Counted from the stretch's first letter, positions 1 through 9,108 are shown. The stretch: DNA of 64,000 nt from Rhodoblastus acidophilus (GCF_025961575.1 NZ_JAOQNX010000003.1:62001-126000); one strand, 5' to 3'. The notes: a model not told the origin generated them from the sequence alone. Program-made: numbers and translations.

Positions 1-1
1 C

Positions 2-1075
2 TATCGCTCGGCGGCCCAGGTCCAGCCGGGGACGCGCCTGACCATCCCGGTCTACAACGCCTCCGCCCGCGCCGAGGCGGCGCGTTCGGCCGCGCCTCAG
101 GCGGCGCCGGCTCTGGTCGCCAAGGCGCAGCCGATCCGGCCGCGCGAGGACGCCGAAGAGGCCGCGCCGGCGCCCGCGCCGCGGAAACCCGAACCGCGCC
201 TGGTGATGAAGCCCGGCCCGAAATCGCTGGTCGCCGAGGAGAACGAGCAGGCCGCCCTGCCGGTCTCCGCCGTCAAGCCGAAGGTCGATCCCATCGCCGA
301 GCGCAAGGCCAAGCTCGCCGAGGCCCGCGCCGACGCGATCAAGGAGGCCGCGCGCGCCATCGAGAAGAAGAAGGCCCAGGAGATTCAGGCCGCCGCCGAC
401 GCGAACAAGCTGGCTTCCGCGGAAGCCAAGAAGACCGCCGCCGCTGACGCGAAAAAAATGGCCGAGGCCAAGCAGGCGGCCCTCGCCGAAGCCAAGGCCG
501 CCGCCGAGGCCAAGGCCGCCGCCGCCGAGGCGAAGAAGGCGGAACAGCTCGCCAAGGCGCAGGCCAAGGCCCAGCAGCAGGCGCAGGTCGCGCCGGCGGT
601 GGAAAAGCCCAGGGTCGCGGAAGCCGCGCCCGAAACGGTTCAGCCGAAGTCGGTCGACCGCTCCACCACCGTCAGCTCCACGCCCGAGGGGGGCGGCGAC
701 AGCGCCAATCCGGAATTCCGCTGGCCGGCGCGCGGCCGCGTGATCGGCGGCTATGGCGGCGGCGGCAATGACGGCATTAATATCGCGGTGCCCGAGGGCA
801 CGGCGGTGAAGGCGGCAGAGGCCGGCGAGGTCACCTATGCCGGCAGCGAGCTGAAGGGCTATGGCAATCTGGTCCTGATCCACCATCCCAACGGCTTCGA
901 CAGCGTCTACGCCAACAACAGCACGCTGAACGTCAAGCGCGGCGACAAGGTCAAGCGCGGCCAGGTGATTGCGGTCTCCGGCCAGAGCGGCAACGTCTCC
1001 TCCCCGCAGCTGCACTTCGAGCTGCGCAAGGGCCACAAGCCCGTCGATCCCACCAACTTTTTGGCGGGCCTGTAA
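2..1075 (+). CDS. NlpD-like LysM/LytM (M23-fold) envelope protein, 5' end cut
   Basis: The reading frame is open from the left edge, so the gene starts upstream. The first residues (VQPGTRLTIPVYN) look like the end of a LysM peptidoglycan-binding domain. A long Ala/Lys/Glu-rich, probably helical linker follows (about 300-600), then a C-terminal LytM domain (about 720-1060). The M23 zinc ligands are not intact: the usual HxxxD reads N-DGI-N (about 767-781) and the usual HLHFE reads QLHFE. Escherichia coli NlpD and EnvC are degenerate in the same way and act as activators of cell-wall amidases rather than as enzymes. I therefore infer a non-catalytic amidase activator in the outer envelope. The lipobox or signal peptide is outside the window. 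Confidence 0.85.
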   Translation, partial: YRSAAQVQPGTRLTIPVYNASARAEAARSAAPQAAPALVAKAQPIRPREDAEEAAPAPAPRKPEPRLVMKPGPKSLVAEENEQAALPVSAVKPKVDPIAERKAKLAEARADAIKEAARAIEKKKAQEIQAAADANKLASAEAKKTAAADAKKMAEAKQAALAEAKAAAEAKAAAAEAKKAEQLAKAQAKAQQQAQVAPAVEKPRVAEAAPETVQPKSVDRSTTVSSTPEGGGDSANPEFRWPARGRVIGGYGGGGNDGINIAVPEGTAVKAAEAGEVTYAGSELKGYGNLVLIHHPNGFDSVYANNSTLNVKRGDKVKRGQVIAVSGQSGNVSSPQLHFELRKGHKPVDPTNFLAGL

Positions 1076-1226
1076 AAAAGAATTCCCTCACCGCGAGACA
1101 CGGCTAGCGGGAAGAAAGAGGCGGCGGGTCCCAGGAAAGGCCCGCCGTTTCCTGTTTCCAGCCCTCGCGCGCTGGCGTTTTCCGCAGGCGTGGCGCAGAC
1201 TGCCGCGGTCATGCTGGAGTTTCTCC

Positions 1227-2120
1227 ATGTCCTGGAATTATTATTTCAAGGATCGCGCCGGCCATCAAAACGGCCCCGTCTCCTTCGAGGAATTGCTTGT
1301 CATCGCCCGCTCCGGCCGCATCGCGCCGGATTGTCTGGTCTGGCCCGAGGGCGGCGCGCCCCGGGCGGCCCGCGACGTGCCCGAACTCGCCGCCGCCATG
1401 TCGGCGCCGCCCCCCGGCGCCTCGGCGGCCCTGCGCGCGGATTTTCCGGTCTGGGGCCTGTTCTGGCGCAGCCTTGTCGCCGGGATCGGCTTTCTCTTCA
1501 TCCTTCCCGCGCCCTGGCTGGCGCTCTGGCTCTATCGCTGGCTGATGGAGCGCGTCAGCCTGCCCAACGGCGCCCGCCTCGGGCTGGAGAGCGGCCTCGG
1601 CCGTCCCGCTTTCCTGTTCATCGGTCTCGCTTTGTCGGTGATCATCCCCTCGCTTCTCGGCGCCGGAGACGCCCATGCGGCGCAGCGCGGCGATGTCCAG
1701 GCGGCGCAACTGATCGGCTCGCTGGTCCAGGTGGTCTTTTCCTTCCTGATCCTGCGCTGGCTCGTCGACTCCGCCCGCAGCGAGGACGGCGCCTTGCGCG
1801 TCGCCTTTCAGGGGGGATTCTGGGCCTTCTTCGGCTGGAGCCTGCTGCTCGGCCTTTCCGTCCTGACGATCATCGGCTGGGCCTGGGTGATCCGCTATCA
1901 GGCGCGCTGGATCTGCCGCAATGTCGCGGGCAGCCACCGCTTCGAATTCGTCGGCGAGGGCCTGGAGCTGCTGTGGCGCACGCTGGTGCTGGTGCTCGGC
2001 TCCTTCCTGCTCATTCCGATCCCCTGGCTGTTCGCCTGGTATTACAACTGGCTCGTCACCCAGGTGCTGGCGGCGCCCGCCCCGGAGGCTTCCGCTCTGG
2101 GCCAGAGCCTCGCGGCTTGA
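1227..2120 (+). CDS. GYF_2 (DUF4339) domain integral membrane protein, DUF898-like
   Basis: This 297-residue protein begins with a GYF_2-type module (residues about 2-45, SWNYYFKDRAGHQNGPVSF), normally a short protein-interaction domain. About five to six hydrophobic segments follow, with aromatic-rich stretches (LAGWLALWLYRW-like, WVIRYQARW) resembling DUF898/YjgN membrane proteins. The ATG at 1227 is chosen because a GGAG lies just upstream and the GYF module starts right there; an open frame continues further upstream but without domain content. The function of this family is not known to me. It sits between the LytM gene and a cyclotransferase-like gene on the same strand with short gaps. 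Confidence 0.75.
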   Translation: MSWNYYFKDRAGHQNGPVSFEELLVIARSGRIAPDCLVWPEGGAPRAARDVPELAAAMSAPPPGASAALRADFPVWGLFWRSLVAGIGFLFILPAPWLALWLYRWLMERVSLPNGARLGLESGLGRPAFLFIGLALSVIIPSLLGAGDAHAAQRGDVQAAQLIGSLVQVVFSFLILRWLVDSARSEDGALRVAFQGGFWAFFGWSLLLGLSVLTIIGWAWVIRYQARWICRNVAGSHRFEFVGEGLELLWRTLVLVLGSFLLIPIPWLFAWYYNWLVTQVLAAPAPEASALGQSLAA

Positions 2121-2167
2121 CGCGGCGGCGTGGCGGGCGCAAGGAGTTTCAAACTTTTGCGACCGAC

Positions 2168-2650
2168 ATGCCTCTGACCTTCGCCTATGGCTCCAATATG
2201 AGCGTCGCCGATATGGCGGCGCGTTGCCCGAACGCCAAACTGCTCGGCGTGGCGCGGCTGCCCAAATTCCGCTTCGCCCTGCTGCCCGACGGTTTCGCCA
2301 CCCTGGCGCGCGATCCCAGCGCGCTGACCTATGGCGTGCTGTGGGAGCTCGGCTTTGGCGCGCTCGCCGCGCTCGACCGCTATGAGGGCGTCGCCCAGGG
2401 CGCCTATGAAAAGCTGGTTCTGCCGGTGATCCGCGACAAGGGCGGCGCGGTCCGCGCGCTGGTCTATCTCGGCCGTCCCGAGGCGAGCCTTGGCCGCGCG
2501 CCGTCAGACTATATGGAAAAGATCGTCGCCAGCGCCGTCGCGCATGGTTTTCCGCGCGAACATGTCGAATTTTTGCGCGCCTGCGGCGGACTGGCGGCGG
2601 AAGCGGCGCCGCCCAAATTCCGCGCCATCAAGAACGAGTCGATGCTATGA
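2168..2650 (+). CDS. Gamma-glutamylcyclotransferase-like (GGCT) family protein
   Basis: A 160-residue protein with the GGCT/AIG2-like signature: the N-terminal substrate loop FAYGSNMS and the presumed catalytic acid in LDRYEGV. Members release 5-oxoproline from gamma-glutamyl amines or dipeptides, but substrates differ widely within the family, so the exact reaction is open. The protein has no signal peptide and should be cytosolic. Its end overlaps the start of panC by four bases (2647-2650), which implies translational coupling. The ATG at 2168 directly precedes the conserved first beta strand. Confidence 0.8.
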   Translation: MPLTFAYGSNMSVADMAARCPNAKLLGVARLPKFRFALLPDGFATLARDPSALTYGVLWELGFGALAALDRYEGVAQGAYEKLVLPVIRDKGGAVRALVYLGRPEASLGRAPSDYMEKIVASAVAHGFPREHVEFLRACGGLAAEAAPPKFRAIKNESML

Positions 2651-3498
2651 GCCAGCCCGAGATTTTCCGCACCATCGCCGAGATGCGCGCCGCCGTGGCG
2701 CGCTGGCGCGGGCAGGGGGAAAAAATTGCGCTGATCCCCACAATGGGCGCCCTGCACGCCGGACACCTCTCGTTGGCCGAGTTCGCGCGCGCAAAGGGTT
2801 TTGGGCGGACGGTCTACAGCATCTTCGTCAATCCCACGCAATTCGCCGCCAACGAGGATTTCGGCGCCTATCCCCGCACTTTTGCGGCGGACGTGGACAA
2901 GCTCGCCTCGATCGGCGCTGACGGCTGTTTCGCGCCGCCGCCCGAGGAAATCTATCCTGCCGGCTTTTCGACAAAGGTCATTCCGGGCGGTCCGGCGCTG
3001 GCGGGGCTGGAGGACAAGTTCCGGCCCGACCATTTCGCCGGCGTCGCCCAGGTCGTCGCCAAACTGCTCAACCAGGCGCAGGCCGATGGCGCCTGTTTCG
3101 GCGAAAAGGATTTTCAGCAGCTCGCAGTCATCCGGCAGATGGCGCGCGACCTCGACATTCCCACGCAAATCTTCGGCGTTCCCATCAAGCGCGAAGCCGA
3201 CGGCCTCGCCATGTCCTCGCGCAACGTCTATCTGAGCGCGGAGGAACGCGGCCAAGCGGTCCTGCTGTCGCAGGTCCTGAGCGAGACCGCCGAGGCCATA
3301 CGCGCCGGCAAAGACGTTTCGGCGCTGTGCGCCGCCGCCGCGCAAAAAATCGAGGCCGGCGGTTTCGCGCTCGATTATTTTGAAGCCCGCCATGCCGAAA
3401 GCTTGGCGCCCGTTGCGGCGCTTGCCGACGGACCGGTGCGGCTGCTGGTGGCGGCGCGGCTGGGACGCACGCGCCTGATCGACAATATGGCGGTCTGA
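2647..3498 (+). CDS. panC: Pantothenate synthetase
   Basis: This 283-residue protein ligates D-pantoate and beta-alanine with ATP, the last step of pantothenate (vitamin B5, CoA precursor) synthesis, in the cytosol. The family hallmarks are all visible: the ATP-binding PTMGALHAGHLSL (residues about 28-40), FVNPTQF, the central GEKDFQQL and the KMSKS-like region MSSRNVYLS. Length is normal for PanC. It starts inside the last codons of the preceding cyclotransferase-like gene. No panB is seen in the window. Confidence 0.97.
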   Translation: MSQPEIFRTIAEMRAAVARWRGQGEKIALIPTMGALHAGHLSLAEFARAKGFGRTVYSIFVNPTQFAANEDFGAYPRTFAADVDKLASIGADGCFAPPPEEIYPAGFSTKVIPGGPALAGLEDKFRPDHFAGVAQVVAKLLNQAQADGACFGEKDFQQLAVIRQMARDLDIPTQIFGVPIKREADGLAMSSRNVYLSAEERGQAVLLSQVLSETAEAIRAGKDVSALCAAAAQKIEAGGFALDYFEARHAESLAPVAALADGPVRLLVAARLGRTRLIDNMAV

Positions 3499-3544
3499 CG
3501 CGCGGCGCGCTTCCCTTCCGCTTGGCTTGCGCTAAATAGAGCCC

Positions 3545-4102
3545 ATGCGCATTTCCGAACTCGATCTTCTCATCATCCCCGGCCTCGGCGGCTCGGGACC
3601 CGACCATTGGCAGACCCGCTGGGTGCAAAAACTGTCCACCGCGCGCCTGGTCGCGCAGGAGGATTTTGACCGGCCGCAGCACAAACCTTGGGTGGACGCG
3701 ATTGTGCGTCAGATCGGGGCGGCGACCCGGCCTGTCGCCCTGGTCGGCCACAGCCTGGGCGCGCTGGCGGCCGCCAGCGCCATCGCGGAGCATGGCGGCG
3801 ACAAGGTCAAGGCGGCCTTCCTGGTGGCGCCGCCCGACCTCGACAGCCTCGCGCTGGCCGATCAGCCGGTCGACCCTTTGTTCAAAGAAAAAGCGCCGCA
3901 AGCGGCGCTTCAAGTTCCCGGCGTGCTGGTGGCCAGCCGCAGCGATCCTTTCGCCGATTGGGCTTTCGCCGAACGGCTCGCTGACGTTTGGGCGCTGGAC
4001 TTGGCCGACGCGGGCGACGCCGGCCATATCAACGCCGAGAGCGGTCACGGTCCCTGGCCGGAGGGATTGATGCGTCTGGCCGGGCTCTTCGCTAAAATCT
4101 GA
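3545..4102 (+). CDS. RBBP9/YdeN-family serine hydrolase (alpha/beta fold)
   Basis: A 185-residue hydrolase beginning with the RBBP9/YdeN signature IPGLGGSGPDHWQ. The nucleophile elbow is VGHSLGALA, the acid is probably the Asp of SRSDPFA, and the His lies in the family-typical GHINAESGHGPWPEG. Natural substrates of this family are mostly unknown; carboxylesterase activity is usual. It is cytosolic and lies 46 bp behind panC, probably as the last gene of that run. Confidence 0.88.
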   Translation: MRISELDLLIIPGLGGSGPDHWQTRWVQKLSTARLVAQEDFDRPQHKPWVDAIVRQIGAATRPVALVGHSLGALAAASAIAEHGGDKVKAAFLVAPPDLDSLALADQPVDPLFKEKAPQAALQVPGVLVASRSDPFADWAFAERLADVWALDLADAGDAGHINAESGHGPWPEGLMRLAGLFAKI

Positions 4103-4357
4103 CCGTCACCGCATCCGCGCCCCGTTGAGCTTCCGGCTTGGGCGAGATGATCTCTCGCCCGCCATGTCTCTGGGACGCGGCATATCTTGCCGCCGGACTG
4201 CCGACGGATGACCCGATCCTTCCGCTCGCTTTCGCGTGACGGACCGGGCCGCATTCCTGCCCGGACAGCCAATTGTCACATGTTGGCCCCCTGGGAGCCC
4301 AAAGACTGTCGCAGGATGCCGGTTCGGTCTATGACCTGAATCAAAACGGCATTGCAC

Positions 4358-4383
4358 ACAAAAGCCGCCCAGAAAGGCGGCTT
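4358..4383 (-). terminator. Second (distal) rho-independent terminator of rpsD
   Basis: AAGCCGCC (4362-4369) pairs with GGCGGCTT (4376-4383). Read on the minus strand the stem is followed by a short T-run, then GTGTG. It nearly copies the hairpin at 4417-4443 and acts as a back-up terminator for rpsD. Confidence 0.65.
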
Positions 4384-4416
4384 GGTCGCCGCGCAAAAAT
4401 AGCCGTTGCTTGGCGC

Positions 4417-4443
4417 ACAAAAAAGCCGCCCGAGGGGCGGCTT
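4417..4443 (-). terminator. Rho-independent terminator of rpsD
   Basis: AAGCCGCC (4423-4430) pairs with GGCGGCTT (4436-4443) around a 5-base loop. On the minus strand the stem runs into six T residues, about 25 bases past the rpsD stop codon. Confidence 0.85.
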
Positions 4444-4469
4444 GGCTTTGTCGCGGAGGCGCCGAAGGA

Positions 4470-5087
4470 TCAGCGCGAATAGAATTCGATGACCAGATTC
4501 GGCTCCATCAGCACCGGGTAGGGCACTTCGCTCGGCAGCGGAACGCGGGTCAGCTTGGCGGTCATCTTGGAATGATCGACCTCGTAGTAATCCGGCACGT
4601 CGCGCTCGGCCAGCGCCACGGATTCCAGCACAGTCACGAGCTGACGCGAGGATTCCTTGACCTCGATCACGTCGCCGGCCTTCACCAGATAGGAGGCGAT
4701 GTTGACGCGGCGGCCGTTGACCTTGACATGGCCGTGGTTGACGAACTGGCGCGCGGCGAACACGGTCGGCACGAACTTCGCGCGATAGACGACGGCGTCC
4801 AGGCGGCGCTCCAGCAGGCCGATCATGTTGTCGCCCGAGTCGCCCTTCATGCGGATCGCTTCGGCGTAGTACTTGCGGAACTGCTTCTCGGAAATGTTGC
4901 CGTAATAGCCCTTGAGCTTCTGCTTGGCCTTGAGCTGGGTGCCGAAGTCGGAGAGCTTGCCCTTGCGGCGCTGGCCGTGCTGGCCGGGGCCGTATTCGCG
5001 CTTGTTGACCGGGCTCTTCGGGCGGCCCCAGATGTTCTGGCCCATACGGCGGTCAATTTTATACTTGGCTTCTGAACGCTTGGTCAT
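4470..5087 (-). CDS. rpsD: 30S ribosomal protein S4
   Basis: A 205-residue S4, the primary 16S rRNA-binding protein that starts assembly of the 30S body. It begins [20 protein letters not shown] and carries the S4 RNA-binding domain around residues 95-155 ([36 protein letters not shown]). Length and sequence are typical of alphaproteobacterial S4. It is a single-gene unit here, away from the main ribosomal operons. The 290-bp upstream gap contains a TTGACG (5334-5329, minus strand) that could be a -35 box, though no good -10 follows. Confidence 0.98.
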   Translation of the reverse strand: MTKRSEAKYKIDRRMGQNIWGRPKSPVNKREYGPGQHGQRRKGKLSDFGTQLKAKQKLKGYYGNISEKQFRKYYAEAIRMKGDSGDNMIGLLERRLDAVVYRAKFVPTVFAARQFVNHGHVKVNGRRVNIASYLVKAGDVIEVKESSRQLVTVLESVALAERDVPDYYEVDHSKMTAKLTRVPLPSEVPYPVLMEPNLVIEFYSR

Positions 5088-5379
5088 AAGGTCCTCGATA
5101 TTTGGCGCACGAGAACCGTGTCGCGCTTCGGCCTGACGGCCGGCGCGGTCGGCGATCCTCGCGTTCGGCGGTTTCGAAAAAAACGCCGGCGGAGATCGCG
5201 CCCTCCTCTGCTTCCGGGGAAGCCGACAGATCGCTCACCTGAAAGGGAACGGTCGCGGGTGCGAAAAACTTTCCCGCCGGCCGGGGCCAGCGGGAGAGAG
5301 ACGGCTTCCTACAGGAGGCGGGCGGGGGCGTCAAGCGGGCGAACGTTTACGCCTCCGGCGCGAAAAGCTATGAACGCGC

Positions 5380-6036
5380 ATGACCTCGACCATACTTCTC
5401 GACCTCGACGGCACGCTGATCGATTCCGAGCCCGGCATCATCGCCAGCTGCGAGGCGACTCTGCGCGCCCTTGGCCATCCCGCCGGCGCCCAGGACATCA
5501 AAGCCTATATCGGCCCGCCGCTCGAAGAGATGATCACGAGCCTGCTCGGCGCGCGCGGCGACGACCGCGTCGCCGAGGGCGTGGCGGCCTATCGCGCCTA
5601 TTACGGCGAGACCGGCCTTTACGACTGCGCCCCCTATCCCGGCATCGCCGAGGCCGTGCAAGCGCTGGCGGAGACGGGCGCGCGGCTGTTCGTCGCCACG
5701 TCCAAGCGTCAGGCATTCGCCCGACGCATCCTGGATCACCTCGAACTCGCCCGGTTTTTCCAAACGGTTTACGGCTCCGTTCCCGGCGGCGCCCTCGACG
5801 AAAAACCGCAGCTTCTCGCTCATATTATCGCCGAGCAGGCGATCGACCCCGCGCGGGCGGTGATGGTGGGGGATCGCCGCTATGACATTTTTGGCGCCCG
5901 CGCGAATGGAATGAGGAGCGTCGGCGTTTTGTGGGGTTTTGGCTCCCGCGAGGAGCTGGAGGCCGCCGGCGCCGATGCTCTGGCGGAACAGTCCTCGGAT
6001 CTGGCGGGCGCCGTCGCGGTCGTGCTGAAAGGATAA
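5380..6036 (+). CDS. HAD-superfamily phosphatase, phosphoglycolate phosphatase-like
   Basis: A 218-residue HAD subfamily IA protein. Motif I is LLDLDGTLIDSE, motif II is VATSKR, the motif III lysine is in DEKPQ and motif IV is MVGDRRYDI, with an alpha-helical cap after motif I. The closest relatives are the Gph/PgmB-type phosphatases, but small-molecule specificity cannot be read from the sequence. It is followed after three bases by the GFA-family gene, so the two are co-transcribed. Confidence 0.87.
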   Translation: MTSTILLDLDGTLIDSEPGIIASCEATLRALGHPAGAQDIKAYIGPPLEEMITSLLGARGDDRVAEGVAAYRAYYGETGLYDCAPYPGIAEAVQALAETGARLFVATSKRQAFARRILDHLELARFFQTVYGSVPGGALDEKPQLLAHIIAEQAIDPARAVMVGDRRYDIFGARANGMRSVGVLWGFGSREELEAAGADALAEQSSDLAGAVAVVLKG

Positions 6037-6039
6037 GGC

Positions 6040-6453
6040 ATGGAAGAGATTTCAGGGGGATGCCTGTGTGGCGCGGTGCGCTATCGGCTGAAGGCGTTGC
6101 CGCCCAAAATCTCCGTCTGCCATTGCACCCATTGCCAAAAAAGCTCCGGCTCCGCCTTTTCCGTCAATCTGCTGACGCCCGAGGCGGACATCGAATTGTC
6201 AGGCGACATGGCGGTCTATGAGGACCGCGGCGACAGCGGCAATATTTTGAAGCGCTATTTCTGTCCACGCTGCGGCTCGCCGATGGGCAGCCACAATCTC
6301 CTGCGTCCCGGCATGTTCATCCTGCGCGCCGGCACGCTCGACGACACCAGGGTTTTGCAGCGGGTGGCGCTGCAATGCTGGACCCGCTCGCGCCAGCCCT
6401 GGGTCAAGCTGACCTGCGACGCGCCGGAGTTTTCGCAAGCGCCGAAAATCTGA
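6040..6453 (+). CDS. GFA/CENP-V family zinc protein
   Basis: A 137-residue protein with the conserved cysteine ladder of the glutathione-dependent formaldehyde-activating (GFA) family: GCLCGAVRY near the start, VCHCTHCQKSSG, and YFCPRCGSP. These cysteines bind two zinc ions. The founding member condenses glutathione with formaldehyde, but most relatives have no proven reaction. Its ATG follows the HAD stop codon by three bases. Confidence 0.9.
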   Translation: MEEISGGCLCGAVRYRLKALPPKISVCHCTHCQKSSGSAFSVNLLTPEADIELSGDMAVYEDRGDSGNILKRYFCPRCGSPMGSHNLLRPGMFILRAGTLDDTRVLQRVALQCWTRSRQPWVKLTCDAPEFSQAPKI

Positions 6454-6492
6454 ATCCTTGGCCGCGGCAAAGGATTCGCGCTAAAGCGGGGC

Positions 6493-7314
6493 ATGATCGC
6501 CGCTTCGATTCGCGCGAAAATTCTGGTGTTCGATTCCGGCCTCGGCGGGCTCACGGTGTTGCGCGCCCTGATGAAACAGCGGCCGGACGCCGATTTCGTC
6601 TATGCCGCCGACGATCTCGGCTTTCCCTACGGCCCGCGCCCCGAAAGCGAGGTGGTGGCGCTGGTGATGAACGCCATGGCTGCGCTGATCGGCTCGGAAC
6701 AGCCGGATTGCGTGGTCATCGCCTGCAACACGGCGTCCACCCTGGTTCTGCCGCACCTGCGGGCGAAATGGTCCATTCCCTTCGTCGGCACGGTGCCCGC
6801 GATAAAACCGGCGGCGGAATTTTCCGCGACCCGGATGATCTCGATTCTGGCGACGCCGGGGACAGTGTCGCGCGACTACACCCGCGATCTCGTCGAAAAA
6901 TTTGCCGGCCATTGCGACGTCGCCCTGGTGGGCGCGCGCAAACTCGCCAGCCTCGCCGAGGCTTTTGTGCAAGGCGAACAGCTCGACGAGGCCGAGGTGG
7001 CGGCGGAGATCGCGCCCTGCTTCGTCGTCAGCGGCGAGCGGCGCACCGATTGCGTGGTGCTGGCCTGCACCCATTATCCCTTGCTGAAGGAACAATTTGT
7101 GCGCCTGGCGCCCTGGCCGGTGCATTGGATCGATCCCGCGCCGGCGATCGCCCGCCGCGCCGACCATGTCTTGCGCGACAGGCGCGCCGAAGGGCAGGGC
7201 GGCTTCTCTTTCCGCTATACCAGCGGCGCCAAGCCGGACGAAAAGCTGCGGGCGGCGCTGCAAAAAATCCTGCCGGCGCGCGCCATGGCGGAAAAAGCTA
7301 CAGCCCAGCCGTGA
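6493..7314 (+). CDS. murI: Glutamate racemase
   Basis: A 273-residue cofactor-independent racemase that supplies D-glutamate for peptidoglycan. The N-terminal VFDSGLGGLTVL and the two catalytic cysteines are present: Cys78 in IACNTAST and Cys192 in LACTHYPLL. Length is normal. The final 17 bases overlap the end of the convergent M23 peptidase gene (7298-7314), so the two transcripts meet tail to tail. Confidence 0.97.
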   Translation: MIAASIRAKILVFDSGLGGLTVLRALMKQRPDADFVYAADDLGFPYGPRPESEVVALVMNAMAALIGSEQPDCVVIACNTASTLVLPHLRAKWSIPFVGTVPAIKPAAEFSATRMISILATPGTVSRDYTRDLVEKFAGHCDVALVGARKLASLAEAFVQGEQLDEAEVAAEIAPCFVVSGERRTDCVVLACTHYPLLKEQFVRLAPWPVHWIDPAPAIARRADHVLRDRRAEGQGGFSFRYTSGAKPDEKLRAALQKILPARAMAEKATAQP

Positions 7315-8671
7315 GCAGCCGCCCGGCTTTGAGATAACGCGAGGGATCGACGGCCGCGCCGTCGACGCGCACCTCATAATGCAGATGCGGGCCGGTAGAG
7401 CGTCCGGTGGAGCCGATGCGGCCGATGATCGCGCCCGCCTCGACCCACTCGCCCTCGCTCACGTCGATCTGCGAGAGATGGCCGTAACGGGTGGCGAGTC
7501 CGGCGCCGTGATCGACCTCGACCATATTGCCGTAGCCGCCGGAGCTTTCGGCGGCCGTGACGCGGCCGCTCGCCGTGGCGCGCACGGGTTCGCCATAGGG
7601 GGCGCGCAAATCCATGCCGGAGTGCAGCGCCGGGCGGCCCAGGAACGGGTCGGTGCGATAGCCGAAGGTTGAGGTGACGTCGAGCGGGCCGGGCAGCGGC
7701 TGGCGCAGCGGCGCGAAGGGCAGGGCGCGGCGCAAGCCGTCCATCAGCGTCACGGCCCGGTTGACGTCGCCATAGGCGCGCTCGAAGGCGCGCTCCGTCG
7801 TGACGTAGGAGTTGCCGAAGGCGTCGGCTCTTGATGCGGGCTCGAAGGGACCGCCCACGGCCTCGCCGCCTTTGGCCGGCTTGACCGAGGCCGCATGGCG
7901 CAGCAGCCGCTCGACGGGCAGGCCGGCTTCCGTGAAGGCCTGCCGCAGGTTTTCCGCGCGCGCCGTGGCGGGACCGCGCAATTGCTCGAGCGCGGCGGCC
8001 TGCCGGCGCTCGATGCGCTCGACATTGCCGGCGAGGGCGCGCAGGCGATCCTGCGGCGACAGCGCGTCGCTCGCGTCGGAGACGTCCTCGGGAACGGGCG
8101 CCGGGTCCCCGCCGCGGCGCAGGTCAAAACCTTCTGGCGCGGGTTTTGTCGGCGCCGGCTGTGGCTCGAGGGAGCGCGCCGGCGCGGCATAAGCGGGCGC
8201 GGCATAGGCGGGCGCGGGAGGCGTCGCGGCGCGGGCGGCGGAAGGGGCGATGCGGTCGATGGCGCTGACGCCGTCGCCGCCGGGCGCGATTTTCGCGGCA
8301 AGGGCGCTGACCAGGGCGGAGCGCGATTCCAGCCGCGCCTGGCGCACCGCGAGTTCGGCCACCTTGCCTTCGACCGTGTCCTGATTGGCGAGCTGGCGCG
8401 TCGCCATCTGGTCGACCTGGTCGCGCAGCGCGGCGATGCGGTCCTCATAGGCGAATTGCATCTGCGCCTGGCGCCGCATCAGCGCGGTCAGCATGTCGTC
8501 GCGGAAGACGAGATAGAGCGCGGCGCCGAGCAGCGCGGCGCAGAGCATCGGGACGATGCCGAACAGGAGATAGGCCCAATGCGGCGCGAGGGTGAAATCG
8601 CGGCGAAACGTGCGAAAGGCGAGGCTGATGGCGAAAAGATGCGGATCGTGGGCCGTGGGAGCTTTACGCAT
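7298..8671 (-). CDS. Membrane-anchored M23 metallopeptidase (DipM/MepM-like)
   Basis: A 457-residue protein with a cytoplasmic N-terminus, one transmembrane segment (about residues 32-56), a coiled-coil stretch (about 60-130), a Pro/Ala-rich linker and a C-terminal M23 domain. The zinc site is complete: His350 and Asp354 in HSGMD, then HLH at 429-431. It should therefore be an active peptidoglycan endopeptidase in the periplasm, unlike the LytM protein at the window start. Many Hyphomicrobiales carry a gene of this layout. It converges on and overlaps murI. Confidence 0.93.
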   Translation of the reverse strand: MRKAPTAHDPHLFAISLAFRTFRRDFTLAPHWAYLLFGIVPMLCAALLGAALYLVFRDDMLTALMRRQAQMQFAYEDRIAALRDQVDQMATRQLANQDTVEGKVAELAVRQARLESRSALVSALAAKIAPGGDGVSAIDRIAPSAARAATPPAPAYAAPAYAAPARSLEPQPAPTKPAPEGFDLRRGGDPAPVPEDVSDASDALSPQDRLRALAGNVERIERRQAAALEQLRGPATARAENLRQAFTEAGLPVERLLRHAASVKPAKGGEAVGGPFEPASRADAFGNSYVTTERAFERAYGDVNRAVTLMDGLRRALPFAPLRQPLPGPLDVTSTFGYRTDPFLGRPALHSGMDLRAPYGEPVRATASGRVTAAESSGGYGNMVEVDHGAGLATRYGHLSQIDVSEGEWVEAGAIIGRIGSTGRSTGPHLHYEVRVDGAAVDPSRYLKAGRLLTAGL

Positions 8672-8775
8672 GGATACCCGTCTCCTCCGGTCTGTCGCCG
8701 GATATGGTTTAGGGAGTCTATGCGGACGTGGTTAAGGATTGGAAAATGCCGGTGTGCCCGCGCGTTGCGCTGATG

Positions 8776-9108
8776 TCACCGTGACAGGCCCAGAGGATCG
8801 GAAAAGCCGACGCCATAGAGACCCCAAGCGAGCGGACCGAGCGTCCAGCCGGGGGCGCAGCCGACGAAGGCGCAGGCGGGATCGTCGAAATCGGGCGTCG
8901 CGACATGGAGCGGCCAGAACAACTCGCCGACCACGGCCTCGCCGCTCGCCGACGACGCGCGGGCGTGGCGGCGCTTGTGATGGCGCGTGTGACGCGCCAG
9001 TTCGATCGGCGTGGCCTGAACATGCGGCGTGGCGATGAACAGCGGCAGGGCGTCCGCCGGACCCGACGCCAGAACCGCCGCGGCGAGGAGGAGGGCCGCC
9101 CGCCTCAT
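8776..9108 (-). CDS. Small exported protein of unknown function
   Basis: A 110-residue protein with a clear signal peptide (MRRAALLLAAAVLASGPADA), then a basic His/Arg-rich stretch (RHTRHHKRRHAR) and a Trp/Gly-rich tail with two cysteines (DPACAFVGCAPG) that could form a disulfide. Its ATG overlaps the end of the LTXXQ gene upstream by four bases, so the two form an operon. I do not recognise the family. Confidence 0.6.
   Translation of the reverse strand: MRRAALLLAAAVLASGPADALPLFIATPHVQATPIELARHTRHHKRRHARASSASGEAVVGELFWPLHVATPDFDDPACAFVGCAPGWTLGPLAWGLYGVGFSDPLGLSR

Larger units (their letters stand above)
4103..4469. other. Convergent intergenic region with two terminator hairpins
   Basis: This 367-bp gap separates the hydrolase from rpsD, which points toward it. 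The right part holds two similar hairpins listed separately. I see no gene, repeat of the dispersed families, or RNA gene in the left 250 bases. Confidence 0.6.

Noticed and set aside
4106-4420. A 104-codon minus-strand frame between the hydrolase and rpsD
   Set aside because: It runs through a terminator hairpin and has no ribosome site or domain.
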